In this document: positions 18,601-29,684 of the stretch, piece after piece | Position numbering within the stretch: position 1 is the first letter of the stretch | How the letters are laid out: every line of letters starts with the position of its first letter | Source of the DNA: Streptomyces parvus | GTDB taxonomy: Bacteria > Actinomycetota > Actinomycetes > Streptomycetales > Streptomycetaceae | Direction of reading: 5' to 3' | DNA length: 64,000 nt | Assembly: GCF_032121415.1 (NCBI RefSeq) | Contig: NZ_CP135079.1 | Span: 3,224,001-3,288,000, forward strand | Position numbers and translations under genes: made by a program | The notes under the pieces: model-generated | What the model saw: only the letters and a program-made list of their open reading frames with translations | Databases searched by the model: none | What the model was told of the DNA's origin: nothing

Positions 18601-20037
18601 ATGAAGGGGCTGAGAGGCGTGATCGGTCGGGTACGGGGCTGGCGGCGCGGCTGGCACGAGCGCAGCAAGCTCCAGCGCATCGACCTGTACACGCGGGTGA
18701 CGCTGTGCTCGATCACCTGGTTCTTCGGGGTGTCCTGGGGGCTGTTGCCGCTCGGCGACGCCCTGGACGGCGGGCCGCTGGCCGTGTCCCTGGCAGGAGC
18801 TTTCCTCGCCGCCAACATCGCCCAGTCCGTGCTGAGCAACCGCAATCTGGCCCCCGCCTTCGACGACTACCGGGGAACGGAGCCGTTCCCCCCGGGGCGC
18901 TTGCGCCTGCCCGCCGCCCTCCAGGTGGTGATGACCGGCCTTCTGGTGGCGCTCGCGGCGGTGGGAGGCGTGCGGGAGGAGGGGCTCGTGCTGCTGGTGC
19001 TGGACCTGCCCGTGGCGTTCGGCATCCCCTACGTCCTGCTCGTCCCGGTCCGGAGGTTCCTGCTCCGGTCCGCCGCCTACTCGGCCGCCGTCGTGGCGCT
19101 GCTGGCGGCCGTGGGCGTGCCGGGCCGGCTGCTGTTCGGGGCGGTCGTCGCGCTGGTCGTCGTCGTGCTGCTGGTACTCGTCTCGGCCCGGCCGAGCGTC
19201 TGGAGCCTGTCCGTGATGTGGCAGGCGGAGGAGGCGCGGGACATGCAGGCCCGGCTGGCGGTGGCGGAGGAGCGGCTGCGGTTCGGCCGGGACATGCACG
19301 ACGTGCTGGGCCGGAACCTGTCGGTGATCGCCCTGAAGAGCGAGCTGGCCGTGGAGCTGGCCCAGCGCAAGAACCCCTCGGCGGTGGACCAGATGGTCGA
19401 GGTGCAGCGGATCGCCCGGGCGTCCCAGCAGGAGGTCCGCGATGTCGTACGCGGCTACCGTGAGGCCGATCTGCCCACCGAACTCATGGGTGCGCGCGGT
19501 GTGTTGCAGGCCGCCGGCATCTCCGTCACCGTCGAGGGCGCGGACGGCCCGGCCGGTATCGGCGCTCCGGCCGCCGTGCAGGCGGCGCTCGGCTGGGTGG
19601 TGCGCGAGACCGCGACGAACGTCCTGCGCCACGGCGACCCGCGCCACTGCTCGATCCGGCTCGCCCGGACGCGGGACGCGGTGGTCCTGGAGGTCGAGAA
19701 CGACGGGGCCGGCTCCACGGATCCGCTCGGCGGCGGGGGCGACGGCGGCGGTTCGGGCCTGGCCGGGCTGCGCGAACGGCTCGGGGCGCTCGGCGGCGCC
19801 GTCACCGCCGGACCGGTCGGGGACGATCGGTTCCGGGTGACGGCGACGGTGCCCCTCACGGCCTCCCGCCCGGACCCGGGCGGGCTGCCTGTCCCGGCCC
19901 CGGCCCCGGACGAACCCCCGGCCTCAGGCGGGCCCACCGCCTCCGGCTCGGGCGGACAGCCCGTCCCGGGCTCGGGCGGACTCCCGGCCGCCTCCCCTCC
20001 CTCCCTCGACCCTTCCGCCCTCCCGGAGGAACGATGA
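18601..20037 (+). CDS. Sensor histidine kinase, NarL/DesK type
   Basis: 478 residues. Several transmembrane helices occupy residues 30-195; the HisKA_3 dimerisation helix carries the phosphoacceptor His233 in GRDMHDVLGRNLSV. The HATPase domain follows with ENDGAG and GLAGLRERLGALGG. The last 70 residues are a Pro/Ser/Gly-rich disordered tail, an unusual extra. The ATG at 18601 is 1 bp after the permease stop, so the genes are cotranscribed. It probably senses membrane state or envelope stress, as in DesK-type systems. Confidence 0.9.
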   Translation: MKGLRGVIGRVRGWRRGWHERSKLQRIDLYTRVTLCSITWFFGVSWGLLPLGDALDGGPLAVSLAGAFLAANIAQSVLSNRNLAPAFDDYRGTEPFPPGRLRLPAALQVVMTGLLVALAAVGGVREEGLVLLVLDLPVAFGIPYVLLVPVRRFLLRSAAYSAAVVALLAAVGVPGRLLFGAVVALVVVVLLVLVSARPSVWSLSVMWQAEEARDMQARLAVAEERLRFGRDMHDVLGRNLSVIALKSELAVELAQRKNPSAVDQMVEVQRIARASQQEVRDVVRGYREADLPTELMGARGVLQAAGISVTVEGADGPAGIGAPAAVQAALGWVVRETATNVLRHGDPRHCSIRLARTRDAVVLEVENDGAGSTDPLGGGGDGGGSGLAGLRERLGALGGAVTAGPVGDDRFRVTATVPLTASRPDPGGLPVPAPAPDEPPASGGPTASGSGGQPVPGSGGLPAASPPSLDPSALPEER

Positions 20038-20654
20038 CCACCGCGCCGCCCCTGCGCGTCCTGCTGGCCGACGACGAGCACCTGATCCGGGGCGCGCTGG
20101 CCGCACTGCTCGCCCTGGAGGAGGACCTCGTCGTGGTCGCGGAGGCGGCGAGCGGTCCCGAGGCCCTGGCGATGGCCCTGGCGCACCGGCCCGACGTCGC
20201 CGTCCTGGATCTCCAGATGCCGGGCGCCGACGGTGTGAAGGTCGCCACATCGCTGCGGGCCGAACTGCCCCACTGCCGCACCATGATCGTGACCAGCCAC
20301 GGCCGCCCCGGGCACCTCAAGCGGGCGCTCGCCGCCGGCGTACGGGGGTTCGTGCCGAAGACGGTCAGCGCCCGGCGACTGGCCGAGATCATCCGTACCG
20401 TCCACGCCGGAAACCGTTACGTGGATCCGGAGTTGGCCGCCGACGCGATCTCCGCCGGGGACTCCCCGCTGACCGCCCGGGAGGCCGAGGTGCTCGAACT
20501 GGCGGCGGACGGGGCGCCGGTCGCGGAGATCGCCGAGCGGGCCTCGCTGTCCCAGGGGACCGTACGCAACTACCTCTCCTCGGCCGCCTCCAAGATCGGT
20601 GCGGAGAACCGGCATACGGCAGTGCGTCTCGCACGCGAGCGAGGATGGGTATAG
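20034..20654 (+). CDS. Response regulator, NarL/DesR type
   Basis: 206 residues: receiver domain with acidic pocket Asp13/Asp14, phosphoacceptor Asp59 (VAVLDLQMP), Thr/Ser88 and Lys109 (FVPKTVS), followed by a LuxR-type HTH (LTAREAEVLELAADG to SQGTVRNYLSSAASKIG). The start overlaps the kinase stop by 4 nt. It probably binds the ATGAC repeats in front of the ABC gene. Confidence 0.92.
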   Translation: MTTAPPLRVLLADDEHLIRGALAALLALEEDLVVVAEAASGPEALAMALAHRPDVAVLDLQMPGADGVKVATSLRAELPHCRTMIVTSHGRPGHLKRALAAGVRGFVPKTVSARRLAEIIRTVHAGNRYVDPELAADAISAGDSPLTAREAEVLELAADGAPVAEIAERASLSQGTVRNYLSSAASKIGAENRHTAVRLARERGWV

Positions 20655-20677
20655 TAGGCACCGCGCTTCGGCGCACT

Positions 20678-20750
20678 GCGGACGTAGCTCAGTTGGTAGA
20701 GCGCAACCTTGCCAAGGTTGAGGTCGCCAGTTCGAACCTGGTCGTCCGCT
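20678..20750 (+). tRNA. tRNA-Gly (GCC), copy 2
   Basis: Identical in sequence to the tRNA at 16573, including anticodon GCC. Here the 3' CCA appears to be encoded (20751-20753). It starts 23 bp after the response regulator stop. Confidence 0.95.
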
Positions 20751-20759
20751 CCACGAGAA

Positions 20760-20791
20760 GAAGGCCCCGGACCTTTCGGTCCGGGGCCTTC
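20760..20791. terminator. Bidirectional terminator between tRNA-Gly copy 2 and purC
   Basis: Perfect 14-bp inverted repeat GAAGGCCCCGGACC / GGTCCGGGGCCTTC with loop TTTC, between the rightward tRNA and the leftward purC (stop at 20809). Confidence 0.8.
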
Positions 20792-20808
20792 TCCGTGTCC
20801 GCCGGTCG

Positions 20809-21723
20809 TCACGCCCAGCTGGTGCCGGTCAGCACCTCGAACGCCTCGATGTACTTGGCGCGGGTCGCGTCCACGATCTCCTGCGGCAGCGCCGGGGGCG
20901 GCTGCTCGCTCCTGCGGTCCCAGCCGGAGGCCGGCGAGGTCAGCCAGTCGCGCACGAACTGCTTGTCGTAGCTGGGCTGCGCGCGGCCGGGCTCCCAGGT
21001 GGCGGCGGGCCAGAAGCGGGAGGAGTCCGGGGTCAGCACCTCGTCGGCGATGATCAGCCGCTCGTTCCCGTCCCCGGTGGTCTCGAAGCCGAACTCGAAC
21101 TTGGTGTCGGCCAGGATGATCCCGCGCTCGTGCGCGATGTCCCGGGCCCGGCGGTAGACGTCGAGCGTGGTGCGCCGCAGCTCGGCGGCGGTCTCCACGC
21201 CGACCGCGCGGGCGACGTCCTCGTAGCTGACGTTCTCGTCGTGGTCGCCGACGGCCGCCTTGGTGGCCGGGGTGAAGATCGGCCCGGGCAGTTCGGACCC
21301 GTTGACCAGGCCCTCGGGGAGACCGATGCCGCAGACCGTACGGGTGGCTTCGTACTCGACGAGCCCGGAGCCGGTCAGATAGCCGCGGGCCACGCACTCG
21401 ACCTCGATCATCCGCAGCGACTTGCAGATGAGGGTGCGGCCCGCCCAGTCTGCCGGTGCGCCCGCGGGCAGCTCGGTGGAGATGACGTGGTTGGGAACGA
21501 GGTCGGCGAGCTGGTCGAACCACCAGAGCGAGAGCCGGGTGAGGACGCGGCCCTTGTCGGGGATCTCGGTCGGCAGCACCCAGTCGTACGCGGAGATACG
21601 GTCGCTGGCGACCATCACGAGGTCGCCCGCCTCGTTCCGGTACAGGTCACGCACCTTGCCGGTGTGCAGGTGGGTGAGGCCCGGAACCTGTACGGGCTCG
21701 GGCTTTTCTACAAAACCGGACAC
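20809..21723 (-). CDS. purC: Phosphoribosylaminoimidazole-succinocarboxamide synthase (SAICAR synthetase)
   Basis: A 304-residue enzyme joining aspartate to CAIR with ATP, step eight of purine synthesis. The GTG at 21723 (VSGFVEKPEPVQVPGL) has GCGGAGG upstream. Hallmarks are HTGKVRDLY, the VASDRISAYDWVLPTEIPDKG segment, VECVARGYLTGSG and ILADTKFEFGF. The longer upstream frame is not coding. It stands alone on the leftward strand. Confidence 0.96.
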   Translation of the reverse strand: MSGFVEKPEPVQVPGLTHLHTGKVRDLYRNEAGDLVMVASDRISAYDWVLPTEIPDKGRVLTRLSLWWFDQLADLVPNHVISTELPAGAPADWAGRTLICKSLRMIEVECVARGYLTGSGLVEYEATRTVCGIGLPEGLVNGSELPGPIFTPATKAAVGDHDENVSYEDVARAVGVETAAELRRTTLDVYRRARDIAHERGIILADTKFEFGFETTGDGNERLIIADEVLTPDSSRFWPAATWEPGRAQPSYDKQFVRDWLTSPASGWDRRSEQPPPALPQEIVDATRAKYIEAFEVLTGTSWA

Positions 21724-21820
21724 GGTGCCTCCGCGTAGATTGATCCAGGAGCGGTTCCGATTGTCCCGTACGAAGGGCGCGGAGCGCGCGCCGGGCTCGC
21801 CGCCGACGCACTCGCGCCCG

Positions 21821-23275
21821 TCAGTCGCGCTTGCAGATCCGGTCGAGGAGGTTGGCCGTGGCCCGCTGGATCCGGGGGTCGGTGTGTCCGGGGCGGTCGA
21901 GGGCCGGGGACCAGGCGAAGGTGCCGGAGGCGAAGACGAGCGCGCCGGAGGGGGCCTGGTAGAGCGAGGTCTCCTGGTGGCGGGTGGTGCCCTCGGAGTC
22001 CTCGTACGGGGAGTGGGCGAGCAGGATCCTGGTGTCGTGCTCGGGCAGGCTGGTGCGCGGGAAGTAGCGGTCGGCCTCACCGGCGACCAGGCCCGGGATC
22101 TCGTCGCCCTCGACCGCGCCGGTGGAGTCCCAGAGCCAGTGCTCGGCGTTGCGCACGACCAGCGGGCGGGGATCGGGGACCCGGCCCGCGTACTGGATGC
22201 CCAGGAGCTGCTGCTCGGGCCGGTCCACCTCGCGCCACAGGGCGGACTTGCCGGGCCCCCGGCGCTTGCGGCAGGTCAGCAGCCGGTCGGGCTCGCCGGA
22301 CGCGGAGGGGGCGAGGCCCACCTGCCAGTACATGGTGTTGGCGGAGAGGAAGACGAGCGAGGTGCCGGAGTCCCGGGCGCGCTCGGCGGCCCGGCGCATC
22401 GGCAGCGACCAGTACTCGTCGTGGCCGGGGAAGACCAGGCCCCGGTAGCGGCTGGGGTCGACGCGGCCGGCGTGCAGGTCGCGGGCGTCGGCGTAGGCGA
22501 GGTCGTAGCCGTACCGCTCGGCCCAGCGGATGAAGTCGTACGCGTGCCCCACGTGCAGCGGCAGGCCCGATCCGGCGTACGGGCGGTCGAAGGAGATCGT
22601 CACGGCGGCGTCCTCCTCGCCGAGCAGCCGCCCCCGCTCGTCCCAGGCGTGGTAGAGGCTGGCGCCGGTGCGGCCGTCCTCCGGGTAGAGGTTGTACGCC
22701 TGCCAGGTGATGTCGGGCAGCAGGAGCAGCAGATCGGCGGGGTGGTCGTGGCGCACGGTGAAGGGGATGTGCGAGCGGTAGCCGTCGGCGGTGGTCAGGA
22801 CGGCCACATACGCGCCGACCGACCAGTAGCTCGGGATCTGGAGCCGCCAGGACATCCACCAGTGGTGGCAGGAGACGGTCCGGTCGGCGGCGAGCGGCGG
22901 GGGCTGGACGATGCCGGAGAGCCGCGGGCTCGTGGTGATCTTGGCGGCGCCGTCGCCACCGTAATGACCGATCCGGTAGACGTCGACGGAGAACTGCTGG
23001 GGCGGGTCCACGGTGATGTGGAAGTCGACGGCCTCGCCGGGGGCCGCCGCCCCGGGCGAGACGAAGCCCTTGATCTGGCGGTGCACGTCGTCGGCGGTGC
23101 GGGTGCCGCCGCCGGTGGAGCGGGCGAGGTCGGCGTACCAGGGGACGACCTGGCCGGTGTCGTCGAAATACGTCTCACTGCCGCGCAGCCAGGGCAGCGG
23201 GCCCTGGCCGAAGGGATCGCTCACCGCGTGCGCGAGGGCACCCGACTCCCACCGGCGAATCTGCTCCGCCCCCAT
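21821..23275 (-). CDS. N,N-dimethylformamidase large-subunit-like protein
   Basis: 484 residues, no signal peptide. An N-terminal beta-rich domain (FSVDVYRIGHYGGDGA, HWWMSWRLQIPSYWSVGAY) is followed by an alpha/beta domain with LLLLLPDITWQAYNLYPED, FPGHDEYWSLPMRRAAE and VFLSANTMYWQV. This layout matches the beta-subunit-like family of dimethylformamidase, an amidohydrolase-like fold with a mononuclear iron. Activity on dimethylformamide is not implied: most actinobacterial members are uncharacterised, and no small-subunit gene is adjacent. Confidence 0.75.
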   Translation of the reverse strand: MGAEQIRRWESGALAHAVSDPFGQGPLPWLRGSETYFDDTGQVVPWYADLARSTGGGTRTADDVHRQIKGFVSPGAAAPGEAVDFHITVDPPQQFSVDVYRIGHYGGDGAAKITTSPRLSGIVQPPPLAADRTVSCHHWWMSWRLQIPSYWSVGAYVAVLTTADGYRSHIPFTVRHDHPADLLLLLPDITWQAYNLYPEDGRTGASLYHAWDERGRLLGEEDAAVTISFDRPYAGSGLPLHVGHAYDFIRWAERYGYDLAYADARDLHAGRVDPSRYRGLVFPGHDEYWSLPMRRAAERARDSGTSLVFLSANTMYWQVGLAPSASGEPDRLLTCRKRRGPGKSALWREVDRPEQQLLGIQYAGRVPDPRPLVVRNAEHWLWDSTGAVEGDEIPGLVAGEADRYFPRTSLPEHDTRILLAHSPYEDSEGTTRHQETSLYQAPSGALVFASGTFAWSPALDRPGHTDPRIQRATANLLDRICKRD

Positions 23276-23551
23276 GCCGCGCCCCTCCCTCGGATCGCCC
23301 GCACTGACTCGGGCGACCCCCGGACAACTCTGGTGCGCCGAGTGTCAGCGCCGATCCCCAGCACATCACATAACGCACGCGGCCCGTCACCCTTCGTCGT
23401 GAATTGACGGGAACGGAACCATTCCTTCCGAACAGCGGGCTCCGCACCCCGGACGCGGCGGCCTGCGCCACGGCTCGGGGGATCCTGGGCTCGCGCCCGG
23501 CTTCGGCGCCGCGCGTCGGCCTGAGCGGGCGTGCCCCGGTCCCGTACGCGG

Positions 23552-25246
23552 TCACACCAGCCGGACCGGCTTGTCGGAGCGCACCCCCACCTCGGCCAGC
23601 CAGGACAGCAGCGGGTCCGGATCGCCGTCCTCCACGAGGCTGAGGACCGGAGCCGCGAGGTCCGCCCGGCGCTCACCGCCGAGGAGGAGCGCGGGACCGT
23701 CCAGCCAGTCCAGGCCGGGGGCCGCGCCCGCCGTGTCCACGGCCGCGCAGCAGACCATGGCCGCGACGTGGTCGGCGAGCAGTTCGGTGCCCGTACGCGG
23801 CGGCTGGAGCGGGAAGAGGGGCAGCGGGCCCGGCCCCCAGAGGTCGAGGGGGTCGTCGGCCGCACCGCCGTACCCCTGGCCGCCGTGCGCCGAGCCTCCT
23901 GCCCCCGGCCCGCCGTGCCCCGGGGCCGCGGCCTCCTCGCGGGCGACGGCGGCGCCGATGCCCGCCGCGAGCGCCTCACCCGGGCCGCCGGGCCCGCCGC
24001 CACCGGACAGATGCTCCATCACCCGGGCCAGCGTCGGGACGGCCGGATCGGCGGCGGCGGCCCGGGGGACCCCCAGGGTGTCCAGGACGCGGTGCAGGCG
24101 GGCCGCCTCGCTGCGCCACTTCCGGTCGACGACCTCGTCGGGGTACTGCTGCCAGTCCACCGGCGCCCAGCCCGGACCGCTCTCGGCGGGGCCGCCGTGG
24201 AAGAGCCGGGCGGCGAGCAGGGACGCGGCCTCGTCGGCCACCCCGGGCTCCTCCAGCAGGTCGCACGCGGGCCGCTCGCCCAGGCGCAGGGCGAACCCGT
24301 CCGCCAGCCGGTCCCGGCGGGAGAGCTCGGTGAGCGCGGAGACGACCCCGGCGTCCAGCCGGGAGGGCCAGCGGCCCATCCGCCAGGCGGGCAGTGCGAC
24401 CCGGGTCAGCAGCCGGTCCCAGCCGGCGTAGGCGAGGCCGACCTGTTCCTGGGCGGCGATGCGCAGCCCGTAGTCGACCGTCTGGGCCCGCATGGACGCG
24501 GCGGCCGCCACACAGCGCTCCATCTCGGCGGCATGGCCCCGGCAGGCCCGCAGCAGCAGCCGGGCGACCCAGCCGGCGAAGGCGAGGGGAGCCCCGCGCA
24601 CCGGGCCCCGGCCGGGGGCGGCGGCGTCGGCGATGGCGGCGTCCAGACCGCGGACGAAGCGGCGGGCGGCGGCTAGGTCGGGATGCGCGGAGGGACCCGT
24701 GCCCGCCACCACGGGGGCGAGGACCGCGCGGAGCTCGGCCACCCGCATCCACCACAGGAACGGCGAGCCGATGACCAGGACGGGGGCGGTGTCCGCGGCC
24801 TCCACCGAGGCTCCCGGGCCCCTCCGGAGCGCGCGGTGCGTCCGGTCCTCCAGCCAGCTGTCGCAGTCCGGGGTCAGCGCTATGGCCGAGGGCGCGGGCA
24901 CGTCGAGCCGGTCCGCCAGGTCGCGGACCAGGCGGTAGAGGTCGGGGGCGCCTTCCTCCGGCACGGGGACGGTCGGGCTCATGGCGGGCCGCGCGCGGGC
25001 CACGGAGACGGCGACCAGGACGGTCACCAGCAGCACGACGACGGCGACGCCGAGGGCCGTCCAGCGCACGGCGTCCCAGGCCGGACCGGCCAGATGCCCC
25101 TGCGCGTCCGCCGCGAACAGCACGACGGCGACGGCCGTGGGCAGGATCGCCACGGCCAGGGCCCTGCTGCGGATCCGCAGCAGGGCGAGCGCCCGGGCCT
25201 GCGCGGCCCGCGCACCCAGCTCCTCACCCACATCGATACCGGACAC
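23552..25246 (-). CDS. Membrane protein with a degenerate M48 peptidase-like region
   Basis: 564 residues. Two hydrophobic helices lie near 26-48 and 62-85. After them APDLYRLVRDLADRLDVPAP and PVLVIGSPFLWWMRVAELR follow the order seen in M48/HtpX peptidases, but where HExxH is expected the chain reads LAPVVAGT, so no zinc site remains. The middle is helical and the region around residues 425-470 is Gly/Ala-rich. The C-terminus again looks folded. I read it as an inactive M48 relative or a chance likeness; the role is unknown. It is leftward and single. Confidence 0.6.
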   Translation of the reverse strand: MSGIDVGEELGARAAQARALALLRIRSRALAVAILPTAVAVVLFAADAQGHLAGPAWDAVRWTALGVAVVVLLVTVLVAVSVARARPAMSPTVPVPEEGAPDLYRLVRDLADRLDVPAPSAIALTPDCDSWLEDRTHRALRRGPGASVEAADTAPVLVIGSPFLWWMRVAELRAVLAPVVAGTGPSAHPDLAAARRFVRGLDAAIADAAAPGRGPVRGAPLAFAGWVARLLLRACRGHAAEMERCVAAAASMRAQTVDYGLRIAAQEQVGLAYAGWDRLLTRVALPAWRMGRWPSRLDAGVVSALTELSRRDRLADGFALRLGERPACDLLEEPGVADEAASLLAARLFHGGPAESGPGWAPVDWQQYPDEVVDRKWRSEAARLHRVLDTLGVPRAAAADPAVPTLARVMEHLSGGGGPGGPGEALAAGIGAAVAREEAAAPGHGGPGAGGSAHGGQGYGGAADDPLDLWGPGPLPLFPLQPPRTGTELLADHVAAMVCCAAVDTAGAAPGLDWLDGPALLLGGERRADLAAPVLSLVEDGDPDPLLSWLAEVGVRSDKPVRLV

Positions 25247-25654
25247 GGCCGGACGTCACCCCCTCTGCCCTCATCGCGGCCCTCTCGGCCCTCGCGGCGG
25301 TGTAGCTCACTCCCCCACTGTGGCACCCGTCACCGACATCGCAATGCCGGTGGGCCAAGTGCCGGAACGCTTGCGCCGCACCCTAGTTGGGGGTCCGGCG
25401 GCCGTCATCCGGATAGCCCAGTCGTCACTCGATGGAATGGCTTTGGGCAAAGCTGCTGACGTGTTCGCGCCCATGGGGCAGGCCGGGGGACGGGCTGGTG
25501 GCACGGGACAGCCCCTCGCGCCTGCCGCGTACGCCGGTGGCGTAGGGGGGCGGGCGCGAGGGGCTGGGGGCCGGGGGCGTGTGCGGGCCGCGCGGACCTT
25601 CGTACGGACGGCACGAGCCGTACGGACGGGCTCGCAGGTGCTGTACGGCGGGTC
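25247..25654. other. Intergenic region between purD and the membrane protein gene
   Basis: About 400 bp without a gene. It holds the long hairpin listed separately, probably the purD terminator, and the promoter of the leftward membrane protein. No RNA gene is recognised. Confidence 0.45.
25509..25566 (-). terminator. Probable purD terminator (long hairpin)
   Basis: Perfect 14-bp inverted repeat CAGCCCCTCGCGCC (25509-25522) / GGCGCGAGGGGCTG (25553-25566) separated by 30 nt. It lies about 90 bp past the purD stop. Confidence 0.55.
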
Positions 25655-26905
<1,251 letters not shown>

Positions 26906-26996
26906 GGGATGCAGCCTAACCGCCGGGCGCGGGGAGCCCCGACGGCCGCCGGTGGGTGGACGCCGGGCGTACGGCGGCCTGGGGGCAGGGGACCCC

Positions 26997-29264
26997 TCAC
27001 TGCTCGTTGGTGAACTCCTCGACGACCGTGGCGCCCAGCTCGCGGACGATCAGCTCGTGCCCGGAGAGGGCGGAGTCGACGAGATCGGGATCGTCGGCCT
27101 CCGCGGTGTCGTCCTCGGGGGCCACGGACCGCGGCGGCTCCGCCCCCCAGGAACTGCGGGAGGCCTCGGGGGCGGGGGCTGCCTCCCGGCCCTGCGGCGG
27201 CGCGGCGGGGCCCGGCTGCTGGGCCGACGGGGCGGACTGCCCCTGCGGCGCGGGCGAGGACTGCTGCGGGGGCGCGTGCTGGGGCCGGGGTTCGTAGGCG
27301 ACCGGGGCAGCGGGGGCTGCCGGGGCGGGCTGGTACTGCGGGGCGGGACGTCCGCCACCGGACTGCGGGGGCGTTCCGCCGCCACCGGAGGGGTCGATGA
27401 CCGCTTCGATGCGCCACTGGGCGTTGAAGCGCTCGGCGAGGGCCTGCTTCAGGACCTCCTCGCTGCCGCTGCTGGCGAAGTTGTCGCGGGCGCCCGCGTT
27501 GAGGAAGCCGAGCTGGAGCGTCGTCCCGTCGAACCCGGCGACCTGGGCGTTCTGGCTGAGCAGGATCCAGGTGAAGCGGCGGCGGTTCTTGACCGCCTCC
27601 AGGATGTCGGGCCACATGTTCCGCACCTGGGCGGCGCCCTGGGCCATGTTCTGCCCGCCCTCGGGCGCGGCCGGTGCGGCGGGGGCCGCCGGGGCGACCG
27701 GAGCCGCGGCGGGCTGCGGGGTGGCGGCGGGGGCCGGTCCGCTGCCGGGGGCGGACGCGGTGGGCCAGCCACCGGGCCGGCGGGCCTGCTCCCCGGCCCC
27801 GGGCCCTGCTCCGGATCCGGCTCCCGCGGCGGCGGGCCAGGAACCGGGCCGCTGGCCGGGCTCGGGGGCAGGCGCCGAGGGGGCCTGGGGGGCGGGCTCG
27901 GCGGCGGGCGGTACGTAGGCCGCCGGGGCGGGGGGCGGTGCCTCACCTCGTACGGCGGCTCGGGCGGCGTCAGGACCGGCGGGGCCCACGGGCGCGGGGC
28001 CCTGGGCGGCATGGCCCTGGGGCGCGTGCGCCTCCGGTCCCGGTACGTACCCCAGGGGGGCGGCACCGACGGGCGGGGCGGCGAACGTGGCGGCAGCGGC
28101 GGCCGAGGCTCCGCGCTCCAGCCGGTCGAGCCGGGACTGCAGCGACCGCTCGTCGTCGTAGGCGGCGGGCAGCAGGACCCGGGCGCAGATCAGCTCCACC
28201 TGGAGGCGCGGCGAGGTGGCGCCGCGCATCTCCGTGAGCCCGTCGTTGACGAGGTCGGCGGCGCGGCTCAGCTCGGCGGCGCCGAAGACCGAGGCCTGGG
28301 CCTGCATGCGCTCGACGACATCGGCGGGAGCGTCGATGAGCCCCTTGTCCCCGGCGTCCGGCACGGCGGCGAGGATCACGAGATCGCGCAGCCGCTCCAG
28401 GAGGTCCGCCACGAACCGGCGCGGATCGTTGCCGCCCTCGATGACCCGGTCCACGACCTCGAAGGCGGCGGCCCCGTCGCCGGCGGCGAAGGCGTCGACG
28501 ATCGAGTCGAGCAGCGAGCCGTCGGTGTACCCGAGGAGCGAGGTGGCCATGGCATACGTCACACCGTCGTCGCCCGCACCGGCCAGCAGCTGGTCCATGA
28601 CGGACATCGAGTCGCGCACGGACCCGGCCCCGGCGCGCACGACGAGGGGAAGGACGCCGTCCTCGACCGGGCTGTTCTCCCGCCCGCATACATCGGCGAG
28701 ATAGCTGCGCAGGGTCCCGGGGGGCACCAGCCGGAACGGATAGTGGTGCGTACGCGACCGGATCGTCCCGATGACCTTCTCGGGCTCGGTCGTCGCGAAG
28801 ATGAACTTGAGGTGCTCCGGCGGCTCCTCGACCACCTTCAGCAGGGCGTTGAAGCCCGCCGGGGTGACCATGTGCGCCTCGTCGATGATGTAGATCTTGT
28901 AACGACTGGAGGCGGGCCCGAAGAACGCCTTCTCCCGCAGGTCACGGGCGTCGTCCACACCACCGTGCGACGCGGCGTCGATCTCGATGACATCGATGGA
29001 CCCCGGCCCGTTCCGCGCGAGGTCGCGGCAGGACTGGCACTCCCCGCACGGGGTCGGTGTGGGCCCCTGCTCGCAGTTCAGACAGCGGGCGAGGATGCGC
29101 GCACTGGTCGTCTTTCCACAGCCGCGCGGCCCGCTGAACAGGTACGCGTGATTGACCCGGTTGTTCCGCAGGGCCTGCTGGAGCGGGTCAGTGACATGCT
29201 CCTGACCGATGACCTCGGCGAACGACTCGGGGCGGTAGCGGCGGTACAGCGCAAGGGACGACAC
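26997..29264 (-). CDS. dnaX: DNA polymerase III subunit gamma/tau
   Basis: A 755-residue clamp-loader ATPase. It starts at GTG 29264 ([20 protein letters not shown]). Walker A is [13 protein letters not shown], the zinc knuckle [19 protein letters not shown], Walker [10 protein letters not shown], and a sensor [12 protein letters not shown] follows. After the collar domain a very Pro/Ala/Gly-rich linker (about residues 400-540) precedes a tau C-terminal domain and a second long Pro-rich stretch ending in an acidic tail. No slippery frameshift sequence was noticed. The SRP RNA gene lies directly upstream on the same strand. Confidence 0.95.
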   Translation of the reverse strand: MSSLALYRRYRPESFAEVIGQEHVTDPLQQALRNNRVNHAYLFSGPRGCGKTTSARILARCLNCEQGPTPTPCGECQSCRDLARNGPGSIDVIEIDAASHGGVDDARDLREKAFFGPASSRYKIYIIDEAHMVTPAGFNALLKVVEEPPEHLKFIFATTEPEKVIGTIRSRTHHYPFRLVPPGTLRSYLADVCGRENSPVEDGVLPLVVRAGAGSVRDSMSVMDQLLAGAGDDGVTYAMATSLLGYTDGSLLDSIVDAFAAGDGAAAFEVVDRVIEGGNDPRRFVADLLERLRDLVILAAVPDAGDKGLIDAPADVVERMQAQASVFGAAELSRAADLVNDGLTEMRGATSPRLQVELICARVLLPAAYDDERSLQSRLDRLERGASAAAAATFAAPPVGAAPLGYVPGPEAHAPQGHAAQGPAPVGPAGPDAARAAVRGEAPPPAPAAYVPPAAEPAPQAPSAPAPEPGQRPGSWPAAAGAGSGAGPGAGEQARRPGGWPTASAPGSGPAPAATPQPAAAPVAPAAPAAPAAPEGGQNMAQGAAQVRNMWPDILEAVKNRRRFTWILLSQNAQVAGFDGTTLQLGFLNAGARDNFASSGSEEVLKQALAERFNAQWRIEAVIDPSGGGGTPPQSGGGRPAPQYQPAPAAPAAPVAYEPRPQHAPPQQSSPAPQGQSAPSAQQPGPAAPPQGREAAPAPEASRSSWGAEPPRSVAPEDDTAEADDPDLVDSALSGHELIVRELGATVVEEFTNEQ

Positions 29265-29330
29265 ACCTACGAGGTTATCGGGGCGGACTGACAGCCGGCC
29301 CCACAGGCACCTCGCGGGGAACGCAAAGGG

Positions 29331-29416
29331 CCCCCCACGCACCCGCCAGAGCCAACCTACCCTTGCTGCCTTCCGGCCCTGGGGGAGTTCAGTCAGATAG
29401 CGCCACGTGAGGGGCT
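29331..29416 (-). ncRNA. ffs: Bacterial small signal recognition particle RNA
   Basis: The minus strand carries the invariant SRP domain IV core: CCAGGGCCGGAAGGCAGCAA, then GGGTAGG, closed by the outer stem in which GCCCC-TCACG near 29415 pairs with CGTGGGG near 29332. It would bind Ffh and guide membrane proteins to the translocon. It sits between tRNA-Ser and dnaX, its usual actinobacterial position. The exact ends are estimated. Confidence 0.88.
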
Positions 29417-29573
29417 GACGCCCACCTTAGCGGATCCCCACCCCCTCCGGTCCACCCGCCCCCGACCACCGCCCACCTCGCGAGACCTCCGCGAGACGTC
29501 TGCGGGCCCCCTCAGGACGATCTCCGGGGATCGTGTTCGCGAGCACCCTCCAACGTCTTGTATTGTTTGCGGC

Positions 29574-29658
29574 GGAGGATTCGCCTAGTGGCCTAGGGCG
29601 CACGCTTGGAAAGCGTGTTGGGGGCAACCCCTCACGAGTTCGAATCTCGTATCCTCCG
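29574..29658 (+). tRNA. tRNA-Ser (GGA), integration site of the element
   Basis: Acceptor GGAGGAT (29574-29580) pairs with ATCCTCC (29651-29657), discriminator G, then an encoded CCA. The anticodon stem CACGC/GCGTG encloses loop TTGGAAA with anticodon GGA at 29608-29610. A long variable arm is present, as in all serine tRNAs. From 29606 to the 3' end the sequence belongs to the 78-bp att repeat, so the functional gene is a hybrid restored by the element. Confidence 0.95.
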
Positions 29659-29683
29659 CCATTGCTCTCACCGGGCAATACGT
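29606..29683 (+). repeat. attL, 78-bp direct repeat
   Basis: The repeat begins in the anticodon loop of tRNA-Ser, runs through the tRNA 3' end and 22 bp beyond CCA. It is identical to 55950-56027; the bases just outside differ on both sides (C/T before, T/C after). Starting at the anticodon loop is typical of tyrosine integrases. Confidence 0.92.
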
Positions 29684-29684
29684 T

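Noticed and set aside
21823..23275. True dimethylformamide-degrading enzyme
   Set aside because: Only the large-subunit-like gene is present; there is no small-subunit gene next to it, so the specific activity is not supported.
27556..28160. Proline/alanine-rich repeats as possible tandem DNA repeats
   Set aside because: They are the low-complexity linker codons of dnaX, not a separate repeat array.
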